Shown: piece by piece, positions 46,591-64,000 of the stretch
Layout: each line of letters starts with the position of its first letter
How positions within the stretch are numbered: position 1 is the first letter of the stretch
From: Macrocystis pyrifera
Lineage: Eukaryota > Sar > Phaeophyceae > Laminariales > Laminariaceae
Assembly (NCBI GenBank): GCA_031763025.1
Contig: JASSKH010000006.1
Coordinates: forward strand, 2,081,048 to 2,145,047
Direction of reading: 5' to 3'
DNA length: 64,000 nucleotides
Translations under genes and position numbers: made by a program
Notes under the pieces: generated by a model
Told to the model about the DNA's origin: nothing
The model's database searches: none
Seen by the model: only the letters and a program-made list of their open reading frames with translations

Positions 46591-49474
46591 ATAGGTCATG
46601 GGAGTCGCTATTGTTGCTGTTGCTGTTGCTGTTGTTGACGCAGTTGCCGTTGCTAGGGTTGTCATATTTGCATATCAGCTCGTCGCCAAACCTTATGATG
46701 CACCCGGCACGTCACGGACAGGATTAAGACGCATCTATCGTAGACCTCGGAACACGCATGCGAGGAAGGATACATCTCCAAGTCACGCACGAAAGCTCCC
46801 ACCGGGCTAGACCTCCGGTTTCCTAGAGGTCCTCAGCATGGACCGCGTTGACCCGTCCCCTCAAGACGACTGCGGGTACCTCCAGAATCGACCCGATCAG
46901 GCCCGGTCCTTGCGACCACCTGCGGTGTCTCTCTGAGGGCCTTGACCCTCCTGAGTCTGACAGTTCCTTGCTAAATACACGAAACCACGCTGCTGGGCTC
47001 GCGTCGGCCGCACCGACGGCTGAAAGGGGCCCTCGCTTCGCGACCTCTCGACGGCGACGTCTCCGCGACTTCATCGGCTCTGACGGCGAGCATAGGCACA
47101 ACACTGCTGTACTCGTACCGTTTTCAATCCGTTCTTGCGTCACTCCCCTAGAACGCAATTCGGAGGGGAACCTTGTATACTCCTATTAAAAAATAGGAAT
47201 ATATTGTCACAAGACAGGCGGCCCTAATAATTCTGGAGGGCAAGGCAAAAAAAAAAAAACAGAAAAAAAAAAAATGCGTACCCTCTGGTAGAATTGAATA
47301 AAAAAAAGAAAAAAAAAACATACACACAACTATTACATAGGCACAACACTGCTGTACTCGTACCGTTTTCAATCCGTTCTTGCGTCACTCCCCTAGAACG
47401 CAATTCGGAGGGGAACCTTGTATACTCCTATTAAAAAATAGGAATATATTGTCACAAGACAGGCGGCCCTAATAATTCTGGAGGGCAAGGCAAAAAAAAA
47501 AAAAACAGAAAAAAAAAAAATGCGTACCCTCTGGTAGAATTGAATAAAAAAAAGAAAAAAAAAACATACACACAACTATTACGGGGGACCATAGTAAACG
47601 GGACCAAATTTTGTTGGTAAAAATAGGGAAATATATAGGTTTTTGTGTGTACCGTAGGTCCTGTTTACTATGGCCCTCCGTCATATTAACAAAGAGAAGA
47701 ATATAAGATACCAGGTACAGCAGTACCGTACGTATGCACAACTGAAACAAGTATTCTCAATACGTACCAGGCATGTACACATTGTACACACAGCCAAACA
47801 CACGCAATACAACTACGTTACGAAGCCGACCGCGAAAAAAAAGAACGAAGAGAAAGTACAGCAGTCGTAGTCAGCCACCCTGCCCGGCGTATTTCCAGAC
47901 GCTTTGGGGAGGTGGGTCAAACAATGCAGCTTGTACGGGTAACAAATCACCAAAGAGGTACAACGTAATTTTCCGATCTCACAGTTCTCGTTTTTTTTTT
48001 TTGTTTTCGTAATATGCAAGCGAGCGAGCGAGCGAGCCACGTCAATGCAACCGACCACCGGCACTACAACCAACTTAAAACCACACCAGTTTCTCCTTGC
48101 CCTTCCCCTTCTTCTTTCCGCCCACAGCGCCGCCCCCCGCCGCCGCCGCCGCCGCCCCCCCCCCCGCCGCCGTCGCCACCGCTCCCAGGTTCCACCTTGC
48201 CTCCTTGCGAGCCGTCGCCATCCTTGCCCCCCGATCCGGAGCCTTCCGAAAGCTTCTGGTCGATGATGCGGAAAAGCGTCACATGTGCGATATGATGAAC
48301 ATCATCAACATCACCAACAAGCGTGCTACGGCTTTGATGGAGCAACGGTAGACGGCCTCTCCAAGTCAACCACCGCGAAAAAAAAAAAAAAAACTTCTGC
48401 TGCTAATACTACCACTATGTATAATACTGTGATAATAACAATGCTACTTGAAGTACTAATACCGGCACTACTACTCCTGCTCCTCGTACTACCACCACTA
48501 CTACTACTACTACTACTACCACTAAAAAGCTGCCCAGAAAGTAATACCCCAAGGGTTGCAAAAATAACGGTTTTATGATCATACCACCTGACTCCACCCC
48601 CTCCCCCCTCCTCCTCCCTCCCATCCGCTCCCTCCCCCCCCCCCCCCCCCCCGCTCCCCTTCTCTCACCCGCCTTCCACCTCCGCGCTCCTCCTCAACCC
48701 TCTCCCCACCCCCCACCCCCCCCCTCAGGGTTTCCACTATTGTCATACAACCCCCCCCGCCCCCCGCACCCCGTTTATCACCTCTAGCCTAGCATTCACG
48801 CTCGCGGTCCTCAGCGAGCTCCCAGGGGCCGCGAGAAAGCTTGACCCCGGCCGAGGCAAGCTCATCCCTCCTCCACCCACCCCAACCCTCGCCCCGCCCC
48901 CCACCACGGCCCCCAACTTGTGCACGCCCCCTATCCCTGTCGAAAACCCGGGCATCCGGCCAGCAGACGATGATGCCCTGGCAGCCCCGCCCCCTGGCGC
49001 CGCCGCCGCCGCCCCCACCCCTGCTCCGACCATGATCCCTTGCCCCCCCCCCCTTCCTCCTGCGCCTGCTCCTCTTCGAGAGGGGGCAGGCATGGCCGCG
49101 ATCAGGGGACGGGCCGAGGTCCCTCGGCTCGAAGCAGCAGCAGTAGTAGCATTTGCAGTAGCATTAACAGTAGCAATAGCAGCAGCAGCAGAGGAAAAAG
49201 AAGGGGCCGGGGGAACAACCGCGGCTGCGGGACGACCACCGGTGGAAGGACGGGCGGGGGTGGGGAGCGGCGGACCGTCCGTCGGTCTCCGGATGCCGGT
49301 CGGTATTGATCCTCTCGCTAACGCTGTAGCTCCTACTGTTGATGATGTCGGTACTGCTGGTGCTGTGTTTCCGCGAGGTTTCGGGATCGCCTGTCGGGGG
49401 CAGGGGGGAGGGCGAGGAAAGGTGGTGGGGGTGAGGGTGGGCGGGGGGGGGGGGGGCGTGGGGATGGGGGGGAT

Positions 49475-49508
<34 letters not shown>

Positions 49509-52500
49509 CATTTTTGTCATGCATGGCTGTAGTCGTACGACCATAGACCCTCGCGTCCCTAGAATGCCGGGGCGGAGCATGTCGGGTTGTCACCGACCAG
49601 GTAGACATTGCTTGCACCCAAGCGCGAAGCGCCGTGAGGTGTTGGATGAGTGGCACGAAGGGTGAGCTACATCCTCTATTAAAACAGCAAGAGCCGCTTG
49701 TGAGCCAGACTTCCCATGGATGACAGCTTCGAATGAGGTGTACTCAATGTCGTGCATGGTCGTAATCGTACGACCATAGACCCTCGCTCGCATCCCTACA
49801 ATGCCGGGACGGATCACGTCGTGTCAAGGATCAGGCCGACATTGCTTGCGACAGGCGCGAGATAGGTGGGGGGTGCAGCGGGGGGGTACTCATGTGTTGC
49901 TTGCCTTGGCCACTTTACCATTGACCACGCACCCACTTCGAGACGGAACACCGTTTCTACTCCTCAGGAGAGAGGGTCATCGACTGTCGGATAAGGGCAT
50001 ACCAGGTACAGGTCTACCTGGTATCGTACGATGAGTCCTACTTGCACACCGAGTATACGAACAAGACTTGCACACCTCCCACCCCGCTCCCGCTAGACAC
50101 CCTGATCCCACCCCGACCTGATCACCAAACGGCCACAGCAAAGAGCAAAACACGCTTGAGACCAGCATATCAGTGCACCGAGGGTGTGAAGAGCTTAAAA
50201 TGCAGACCTGGTGTGCAAATAGGGTTCCCCGTATTGTACGAGGGGGGGGGGGGGGGGGGGGGGGCAGGGGGGGGGGATGTACTCATGTCATGCATGGCCG
50301 GAGTCGGATGACCATAGACCCTCGCAGTATCCCCGGGGGTAGGGGCTCTCGAGTGCTGTTGTTCTCGAGGCATTGAATGAGAGACGGAACGCTGTGGACA
50401 GCAGTAGGCTGTAGTTCTAATTCTTGAACTCGCTCTCCGAGATAGTGGGGCTGCCGAGACGGAACGCGAAGGAAAGCGCGACGCAGATCGAAAATGTGGA
50501 CAAAACCTCAGACACGAGAGAAACAGAGAACCAGCAGCACAGCAACAGCGTCAACCTCTGCCACTACTGCTGCTGCTGTACGCATGACATGAAGACCACT
50601 ACGACTATTACGGGGGTCCATAGTTAATAGGACCTATGTTATACATTAAAAACTATATATTTGCCTATTTTTTTACTCACACTGCTGTTTGGTCCTATAT
50701 ACTATGGTCCCCCGTAATAATACAATAATACATGACAAACAAAGAAGAATCATAAGCTGGGAGAGCTGCAGTACTCCTCATATGTTAGCACAGGTACCGT
50801 ACCCACAGACTGCTGCTGCTGACAGCAGTGTGCTGGCTGCTGCTGACAGCATTGTGCTCTGTGCTGGCTGCTGGCTGCTGTGCTCTGAGCCCTAGGTTGT
50901 TACGTGAGACACCTCGCACAGATTATCCATGCATGACCTACAAAGTATTACGGGGGACCATAGTAAATGGGACCAGATTTTGTTAGCATAAATAGGTAAA
51001 TATATACCTGGTAGGTTTTTATGTGTATCATAGGTGCTACTTACTATGGTCCTCCGTAATAGTACGTTCGTACCAGGTACATACCCAGGTATCAGGTACT
51101 GCTATACCAGGTACCTGGGAGGCAAATATGTCAGGGGACAGAATTTTCACTTCTTTTCACTCCTTGACAAGACAGCAATGTTGCCTTGACACGTCTTGAG
51201 TGACACCAGGCTACTGAGTTTTAGTGCGGAACACTCGGCCCTACACCATTGACAGCGCACGTTTTGCCTTGGTTGACATGTCTCCTGACATCTTTACTGG
51301 TAGGTGGTTCATCAGAGCGGATGTATTCCTGATCTGTGCCAGGTATGATCTACGATCTACAGCTGTATACCTGGTGGAAAGCTCATGCTGCCGGATGGTA
51401 GCTGTATAACCTGCGTGATCGAGGAACATGTTTCCTGGCTGGTATATGAATTACTGCTGTACGTACACAAATCCTGCTCAACGTGCGCATGACAAATGGC
51501 AGGTTAGGATCTGCAGGTAGATCGTCAATCTGTTTCGTATAGCACACGTGGCCAGGAAAAAAAGCTTTCTCGTACGAATACAGGAGTAGTCGTAATTTGT
51601 CGCTCTTTCGAGCGGAGGCAGGCACGAAATTCCTGTTGTATACCAGGTAGTCTGCGAGTTCAGACAGGGACGATACCCATAACATCAAAGATACAAATCG
51701 TGTGGTTGAAGGTGATACCGGAGAAGCAGCAGCATTGCAGACAGCAGTATATATCGCCAGCTAAACAGCGCAAAAGCTGTGTATGTACCAGGTATGTGCT
51801 AAACACGATTGATCGAGGCGAGGTAAGGCAATACAGCTACTCCAAGCGAAGCAAATCAAGCCGAGAACGAACAACGGCGACGACAACTTCAACCCCAAAC
51901 ACCAACAGCTTGACTAAAGGCTTACCGCACCACCTCCGTCCCCAGGCCTTCCCACACCGCCAGCCCGAGGTGCATCTTGAGCGCCTCCCGGGCCGGATCG
52001 AGCGGCGCCCGGCAGCACCTGGGTCGCCACATGCTGTCCGAAGCCTCGCCCCGGTGCCACCGGTGCCGGTTTGCGTTGCTTTGGGCGAAAGCCGCGGCCG
52101 CGCGGTGGCTTATTGGACGAGCTGGCTCCCCCGCCTCTGCCCACCCCTACGAGGCATACGAGAGGAGGGGAGGATAGAGGGAGAAAGGCAGGGCAAAGAG
52201 AGGGACAGGCCACAGGAAGAACGTTGAGGTACGAGCATGAAGTCCTGGAGTGTCGCCGCAGTTTACTAAAGACGTCATCCAGTGAATGGCATGGAGTGAG
52301 TGAATGTCAGCAGGGAGGGTGGGGCGAGATAAAGACTTGGCAGAGTTGGCGACGTGGACGCTAGGTCCAGGCCGGCGTCAGCGCTGAAGGCTGGGTACGT
52401 GCGTGAGAGACAGGGGGGGAACTTCTCCGCGCTACCGTGTCACCTTCGTCTCCAGCGTGCCTTGGGAAAGCGTCTACAGCCGTCGAATATTCAAACCAAT

Positions 52501-52692
52501 AACGCTGCCTGCACCTGCACCTGCTACGTACCAGTACGCACACAACAGGAGAGATGCCTACGCGACATTTCGAGCTCATTTCGACTGCGATACCTACGGC
52601 TCGGCATACAAGCATGCACATCAACAAGAAAGGGGCAACAGCTCACGGGGGCACTCACGCTCGGCATCCGTGATGGGCACGTGGTTGAGCAT
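41156..52692 (-). CDS. BDP1: TFIIIB subunit B'' (BDP1), nine exons
   Basis: Minus-strand exons are 52659-52692 (MLNHVPITDAE, least certain), 51926-52146, 48782-49390, 48196-48255, 46239-46340, 44258-44398, 43313-43456, 42939-43089 and a terminal exon. All phases agree. BDP1 helps load RNA polymerase III at tRNA and 5S genes. Key parts are a basic RGRGFRPKQRKPAPVAPGRG near the N-terminus, STMKIADFCTSYKS (the TM-x-DF motif), MKVVFKDGKLVVNDADL, and a split SANT domain (PMRWKPHDVIKFYR, then FDRMVKMFEGERTQKQLKNK and FEKEMRDHPDMVHRAL). Two phase-compatible acceptors start the last exon. One at 42200 gives a basic tail to the stop at 42040 (about 540 residues). One at 42180 gives a 341-residue Lys/Glu-rich tail to 41156 (about 828 residues). 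Homology in the SANT region is clear; the N-terminal exons are low-complexity and less certain. Confidence 0.82.
42666..42815 (-). mobile_element. C-tailed short retroposon, 3' fragment
   Basis: On the minus strand it reads CCGACGTGCTCCGTTCCGGC, then TGCATGGCACGAGTAC, then a C run (42666-42688 as G on plus). It matches 53920-54057. It lies in the last BDP1 intron. Confidence 0.65.
43975..44215. repeat. two ~110-bp tandem units rich in ATACCCGGGTAT
   Basis: The units repeat TATACTCTGGATGTACCC, AGTATATACCCGGGAA and TGCTTCGGATATACC. The region ends about 40 bp from a BDP1 exon donor at 44257. Confidence 0.7.
44552..45735 (+). mobile_element. 1.1-kb hairpin-ended element, copy 4, in a BDP1 intron
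   Basis: It starts at GTACAAGGCGCTTCGCTCCG, has the intact hairpin at 44575-44597 and ends near AGATCTAAGTAAGTA. Inserted antisense to BDP1 between the exons at 46239 and 44398, it makes up over half of that intron. Confidence 0.7.
46367..46590 (-). mobile_element. array of tiny C-tailed LINE 3' ends
   Basis: Two units of about 66 bp (46396-46461 and 46488-46557) are LINE 3' ends. On the minus strand they read GCTCCG(T/C)CTCGAAAGGG, then GACTAAGGCAAGCAAC, then TGAGCAC and a C tract. The C tracts are 46369-46395, 46462-46487 and 46558-46589 (G on the plus strand). The head of one unit joins the tail of the next. The array lies in the BDP1 intron, 28 bp upstream of the acceptor at 46341. Confidence 0.7.
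47091..47580. repeat. 245-bp perfect-looking tandem duplication
   Basis: Positions 47091-47335 and 47336-47580 are identical apart from one base in an A run. The unit begins CATAGGCACAACACTGCTGT and ends AAAAAACATACACACAACTA. It lies in a BDP1 intron and abuts a MITE at 47579. The near identity points to a recent event or an assembly duplication. Confidence 0.9.
47579..47683. mobile_element. TTACGGGGG MITE
   Basis: TTACGGGGGACCATAGTAAA to GGCCCTCCGTCA, flanked by TA. It adjoins the second copy of the 245-bp duplication. Confidence 0.75.
49440..49855 (-). mobile_element. C-tailed short retroposon, two adjacent copies
   Basis: The first copy, 49507-49735, reads on the minus strand CATTCGAAGCTGTCATCC, then GCGCTTCGCGCTTGGGTGC, then GGTCTATGGTCGTACGAC, then a long C-rich tail (49440-49506). 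A second 3' part, 49738-49855, follows upstream with no long C tract between them. The tail ends 50 bp upstream of the BDP1 acceptor at 49391. Confidence 0.65.
49886..49960 (-). mobile_element. C-tailed LINE 3' end, severely truncated
   Basis: Minus-strand reading: TGTTCCGTCTCGAAGTGGG, then CAATGGTAAAGTGGCC, then AAGCAACACATGAGTAC and a short C run. It corresponds to the last ~65 bp of the LINE at 5510-5580. Confidence 0.65.
50240..50330 (-). mobile_element. C-tailed short retroposon, 3' fragment
   Basis: Minus-strand reading: GGGTCTATGGTCATCCGAC, then CATGCATGACATGAGTACAT, followed by two C tracts (50246-50276 as G on plus). Confidence 0.6.
50608..50717. mobile_element. TTACGGGGG MITE
   Basis: Both arms are intact and TA-flanked; the middle is slightly expanded. 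It lies in BDP1 intron 2. Confidence 0.75.
50948..51057. mobile_element. TTACGGGGG MITE containing a TACCTGGTA word
   Basis: Both arms are present and TA-flanked. Relative to its relatives it has extra bases at 51006-51015 that create ATACCTGGTAGG. Confidence 0.75.
51058..51120. repeat. cluster of TACCAGGTA words
   Basis: Within 60 bp there are GTACCAGGTACATACC, CAGGTATCAGGTAC and TATACCAGGTACCTGG. This is the densest group of a word that recurs through the whole window. Confidence 0.6.
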
Positions 52693-53514
52693 CGAGCCTG
52701 GCCACAGGTAGATGGGACGCTGGAGGTTGAATCAGATGGAATGTGTGTCTTGCTGGTTGTGGCTGCCACATGCCACATCGTTCTCATAGAAAAAGCCTTC
52801 CAAGCCTTGGTTTTTACGTTACATCCATTTTTGCTGATATAGGCAAGGAGGCTGTGCGCCCGTTTTTTATTGCGCGTTTGGCGGGTTCGAGGCCCAGGTA
52901 TGCAGCCACAACAGCACAAGCTCTCCAATTTTTTTCTTTGTGGCTGAAATCGTCCTGCGTTGTTGTTGTTGTTGTTGTGTTGTCGTTGCGGTTGACATAG
53001 TATATCATAGCTAGGTCTACTACGGAACCCCCCCCCACAGCCCATGCACAAATTGGGTTCGCGTAAAAAATCCTTGTTGTGGAGACATCGAACGATGTAG
53101 CCCACGATCACGAGTATAAAAATAAGGCGTACCGAATTAAAATAACACGGTGCCTTGTTCAGCAAGGGGGGGGAGCTACGTATACGGCTGACAGGTGGTC
53201 GGGACCCTCCCCCCTGCACAATGTCGGGGGTCTAAAAAGGTCCTTGCTGTGGAGAACCAAAGTACACACACCATTAGGCGTACCGAATCGAGAGGTTTTG
53301 TCCTACACCTTTTTTGTGGGGTTTACTGCAGCATATATATATACGCACATTGCTGCAATGTCTCTACAAAAAGTCTTCCCTTATTTTATATTATGGAACA
53401 AAACCAACAACTCTACGTACGTATACGAGTATGACGATCAGAAAATGATATCGACCGCACACGCTGGGGCGCCTCACAAACCAAACAAACGCATTTTTAT
53501 TGTGCTACACCCCC

Positions 53515-54060
53515 CCCCCCATTATATATGGGTTGGGTTGGCGTCGGTTGGCAACGACACTGTAAAACATGCCGCTCACTACTACGTGAGCTAGACATCC
53601 AGGGTACCGTTTTTTTTTTTTTTTTGGCGGTAGCCCACAGCTGGTCGTCGAGTTAGATCATTTGTGCGGGGTAAAGAACCTTTATTCTGCACAAGGGAAT
53701 TGATCGTATCACGTAGTGTTCAAGGTAAGGCACCCAAGAGGCAGTTACATAGTACTCCCCATTGCTGTCTCTGGAAGTGGCTACACCGGAAATTAAACTA
53801 ACTCATTGAAGCTGTCATCCATATGCAAGTCCGCCTCACAAGCGGTTCTTAGTATTAATGGGATGCAGCTCACCCTTCGTGCGACTCGCCGGACACCTCA
53901 CGGCGCTTCGCGCTTGGTGCAAGCAATGTCTGCCTGGTCGGTGAAAACCCGACGTGCTCCGTCCCGGCATTGCAGGGATGTGAGGGTCTATGGTCATAAG
54001 ACTACGGCCATGCATGAGATTGAGTACATCTCTCCTATCGAGTACACCCCCCCCCCCTCG
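53515..54060 (+). mobile_element. C-tailed short retroposon, long reference copy
   Basis: It starts after a C run (53508-53519) at ATTATATATGGGTTGGG. It includes a 17-T run, TTGTGCGGGGTAAAG, and GCGCTTCGCGCTTGGTGC. It ends GGCCATGCATGAGATTGAGT, then GAGTACACCCCCCCCCC (tail from 54046). The same order is seen reversed at 57040-57560. No protein is convincingly encoded, so it may be a SINE-like passenger of the LINE with the shared GAGTAC-C(n) end. Confidence 0.65.
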
Positions 54061-54302
54061 GAAAGTCTTGTTCTCCTATTAATGTCACCGGTTGCTATTA
54101 ATAAGCAATTTCTCCACCCACCACAGCTGGTCATACAAACCGCGCATCAACCGGCCTGTGGGACCCTCGATAGCGACAATAACGCTGCTATCAATAGATC
54201 TTTGTTTGGTGTTAGCAACCGTTTACGTACCACGAGTGAGCGCCCGGCAGCAACGATGGTAAGATCGTGCCGCGCCCGTGACGTGCAACTCCTTGCATTG
54301 TG

Positions 54303-54535
54303 AGACTCGGACACTGAATTCGTGTCCTCCCCCAATCGCGTTGCTGCTCTGTTGTAGTCGTCACTTTTAGGCGTCAATTATCCCGTCTCAAGTCGCGAGG
54401 GGAGGGGGCTTAATGCGGAGTTCCGAGGTACACTAATTTCGCGTCTTCCCCCAATCGCGTTACTGCTCTGTAGTCGTCACTTTTTGCCGTCAATTATCCC
54501 GTCTGAAGCCGCGAGGGGAGGGGGCTGAACCCCTT
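54303..54535. repeat. ~118-bp tandem duplication
   Basis: The units at 54318-54425 and 54436-54530 share TCCCCCAATCGCGTT, GTCGTCACTTTT, GTCAATTATCCCGTCT and GCGAGGGGAGGGGGCT. Confidence 0.75.
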
Positions 54536-54549
54536 TAGAACCGCAGTCC

Positions 54550-54610
54550 CGGTTTGGGGACAAACTAGTCAAATTCCAAGTAGTTTGTCCCCAAAACGGG
54601 ACTGCAGTAC
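54550..54610. mobile_element. short hairpin MITE, copy 2
   Basis: The arms GCAGTCCCGGTTTGGGGAC and GTCCCCAAAACGGGACTGC, extended by AAACTA/TAGTTT, flank CAAATTCCA. It matches the hairpin in RPL3 intron 5. Confidence 0.55.
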
Positions 54611-55224
54611 TAAAAGAGTTAACGCGGAGTTCCGAGGTAAAAGACAAGGGCAACGTGGCAAACGGACATGCATGCCTCCAGCACAAACCAGTGACTGTGT
54701 TATAGATGTAGTTATGTATATATAGGGGTGGGGGGTACAACGAGTAATACTGGTAGCGACAGCTGCTGCTGCTGTTGTTGTCATTGATGTAAACCATATT
54801 GAATACACCACGTCTAACAGTGGCAAAATTAGAACAATCTTACTGCCGGAGACCAGAGCGCAATGCCGCAAATGCATTGGCCATGCTGCCTGCATCCACC
54901 ACGCGTAGCCGACGAGCCGCCCCGCGAACCCATCCCATCATCGATCACCGGCCGCGCCCACCAACCAATAGAACAAAAAAACACACACAAAAAAAAAAAA
55001 AAAATGTCCATCCCTACCGCCGACAACACAACAAAAACAACTACATGTGATTTCACCGTTTTACCGCTTGCTGCAAAAGCAACCCCATACTTGACCAAAT
55101 TAAACTACTTTTGTCTGTAAAGAGTTAAAATCCTTTTACTGCCGCAAAAACGATTCAACTCTCAAATCCAAGAAATTGTTTCCCCCCGAAAATGTGGGTG
55201 CAGGTGAGAACTTCGAGAGGGAGT

Positions 55225-55645
55225 TAAGCTACAGTACGTGCTAATAGATTGCCTCAGACAAGCAAGGCCGGAGAATTGTCCGGTTGCACCCTATATAGCG
55301 TGCTCCGTGGTGTCCCCCCACTCCTAAGCGTGTACCAAAGCCGTCGCCCTCTAACGTTGTCGAAGTCAACGGTCACGCACAAGCGTGGACACAGGTGCCG
55401 TTCCAAATATATTAATTAACTGACTTGATTAACTGAGCAGGTGATCAGCAACCGTCGTCGGCCTTGGATAAGAAGGCCGGAAAATCATCCCGGCGCTCCT
55501 ATTAATAGTCTGCTGCGAGATGTTCTCGTCCCCAGGGGTAAAAAACCCGTCGCTCTCCAACGCGTCGAAAGTCAACGGTCACGCCCAAACAGACGTGGAC
55601 GCAGGTGCGGCTCCAAAGGAGCTGATTAACTAACTACTGCTGTGA
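55225..55645 (-). pseudogene. two decayed tandem copies of the last GlyRS exon
   Basis: Downstream of the GlyRS stop, about 200-bp units at 55440-55645 and about 55225-55439 repeat the terminal exon and its flank. On the plus strand the live exon contains CTTGGACAAGAAGGCCGGCA, GTGTCGAAGTCAACGGTCAC and the flank GTGATCAGTAACCG. The nearer copy has CTTGGATAAGAAGGCCGGAA, GTCGAAAGTCAACGGTCACG and GTGATCAGCAACCG. The farther one has AAGCAAGGCCGGAGAATTG and GTCGAAGTCAACGGTCACG. Both copies have lost the reading frame. Shared GACGTGGACGCAGGTGCGG-like flanks show that the whole unit was duplicated in tandem. Confidence 0.8.
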
Positions 55646-55649
55646 GTGA

Positions 55650-63926
<8,277 letters not shown>

Positions 63927-64000
63927 CTGCGGACAGAAGCGAACAGATGCCAGGACATAAAAGGACACCAACCAATGAGAAGGAGGGCAAGAAAAAAAAA

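Larger units (their letters stand above)
52693..55224. other. intergenic region between GlyRS and BDP1
   Basis: No gene is recognised. A diverged ~170-bp direct repeat lies at 53040-53135 and 53215-53300 (shared TCCTTG(T/C)TGTGGAGA and AGGCGTACCGAAT). The short retroposon copy at 53515-54060 and a tandem duplication at 54303-54535 follow. The BDP1 promoter should lie just right of 52692. Confidence 0.5.

Overview
The window looks like nuclear DNA of a large-genome, intron-rich eukaryote. A stramenopile, probably a brown alga, is the best guess. This is inference: it rests on GC-rich exons separated by long repeat-filled introns, on a glycyl-tRNA synthetase of the bacterial alpha2 type, and on a decayed LINE whose protein resembles LINE proteins I remember from brown algae. 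No database search was possible.

Four genes can be read exon by exon. On the minus strand, 1-12583 holds an ankyrin-repeat protein gene (exons at 12452-12583, 11579-11677, 5648-5806 and a long last exon from 2072 downward; its 3' end is uncertain). It is divergent from ribosomal protein uL3 (RPL3), a complete eight-exon plus-strand gene at 13347-23196. From 29.6 to 36.7 kb there are exons of an unrecognised plus-strand gene with an acidic C-terminus. On the minus strand, 41156-52692 encodes the RNA polymerase III factor TFIIIB subunit B'' (BDP1), and 55650-63926 holds the last six exons of glycyl-tRNA synthetase, whose 5' end lies beyond the right edge. RPL3, GlyRS and BDP1 all serve translation or Pol III transcription, but nothing suggests co-regulation.

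The rest is mostly repeats. I separate (i) a LINE with RT and C2HC-knuckle remnants (2843-5590) and several very short 3' ends of it; (ii) a short retroposon (53515-54060 and others) with the same 3' signature, GAGTAC followed by a run of C; (iii) two tRNA-derived SINE families; (iv) a ~105-bp MITE family with TA target duplications, twelve copies; (v) a ~1.1-kb element with a 9-bp hairpin near one end, five long copies plus a fragment; (vi) minisatellites and very long G or C tracts. Nested insertions give relative ages: SINE into MITE at 8.0 kb and the 1.1-kb element into the LINE at 3.9 kb.

The most unusual signal is the C-tailed retroposons. Their tails are long C runs, they stack head-to-tail in C tracts, and several lie just upstream of BDP1 and GlyRS splice acceptors. 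Two decayed tandem copies of the last GlyRS exon and two competing splice acceptors that give BDP1 alternative tails are also notable.
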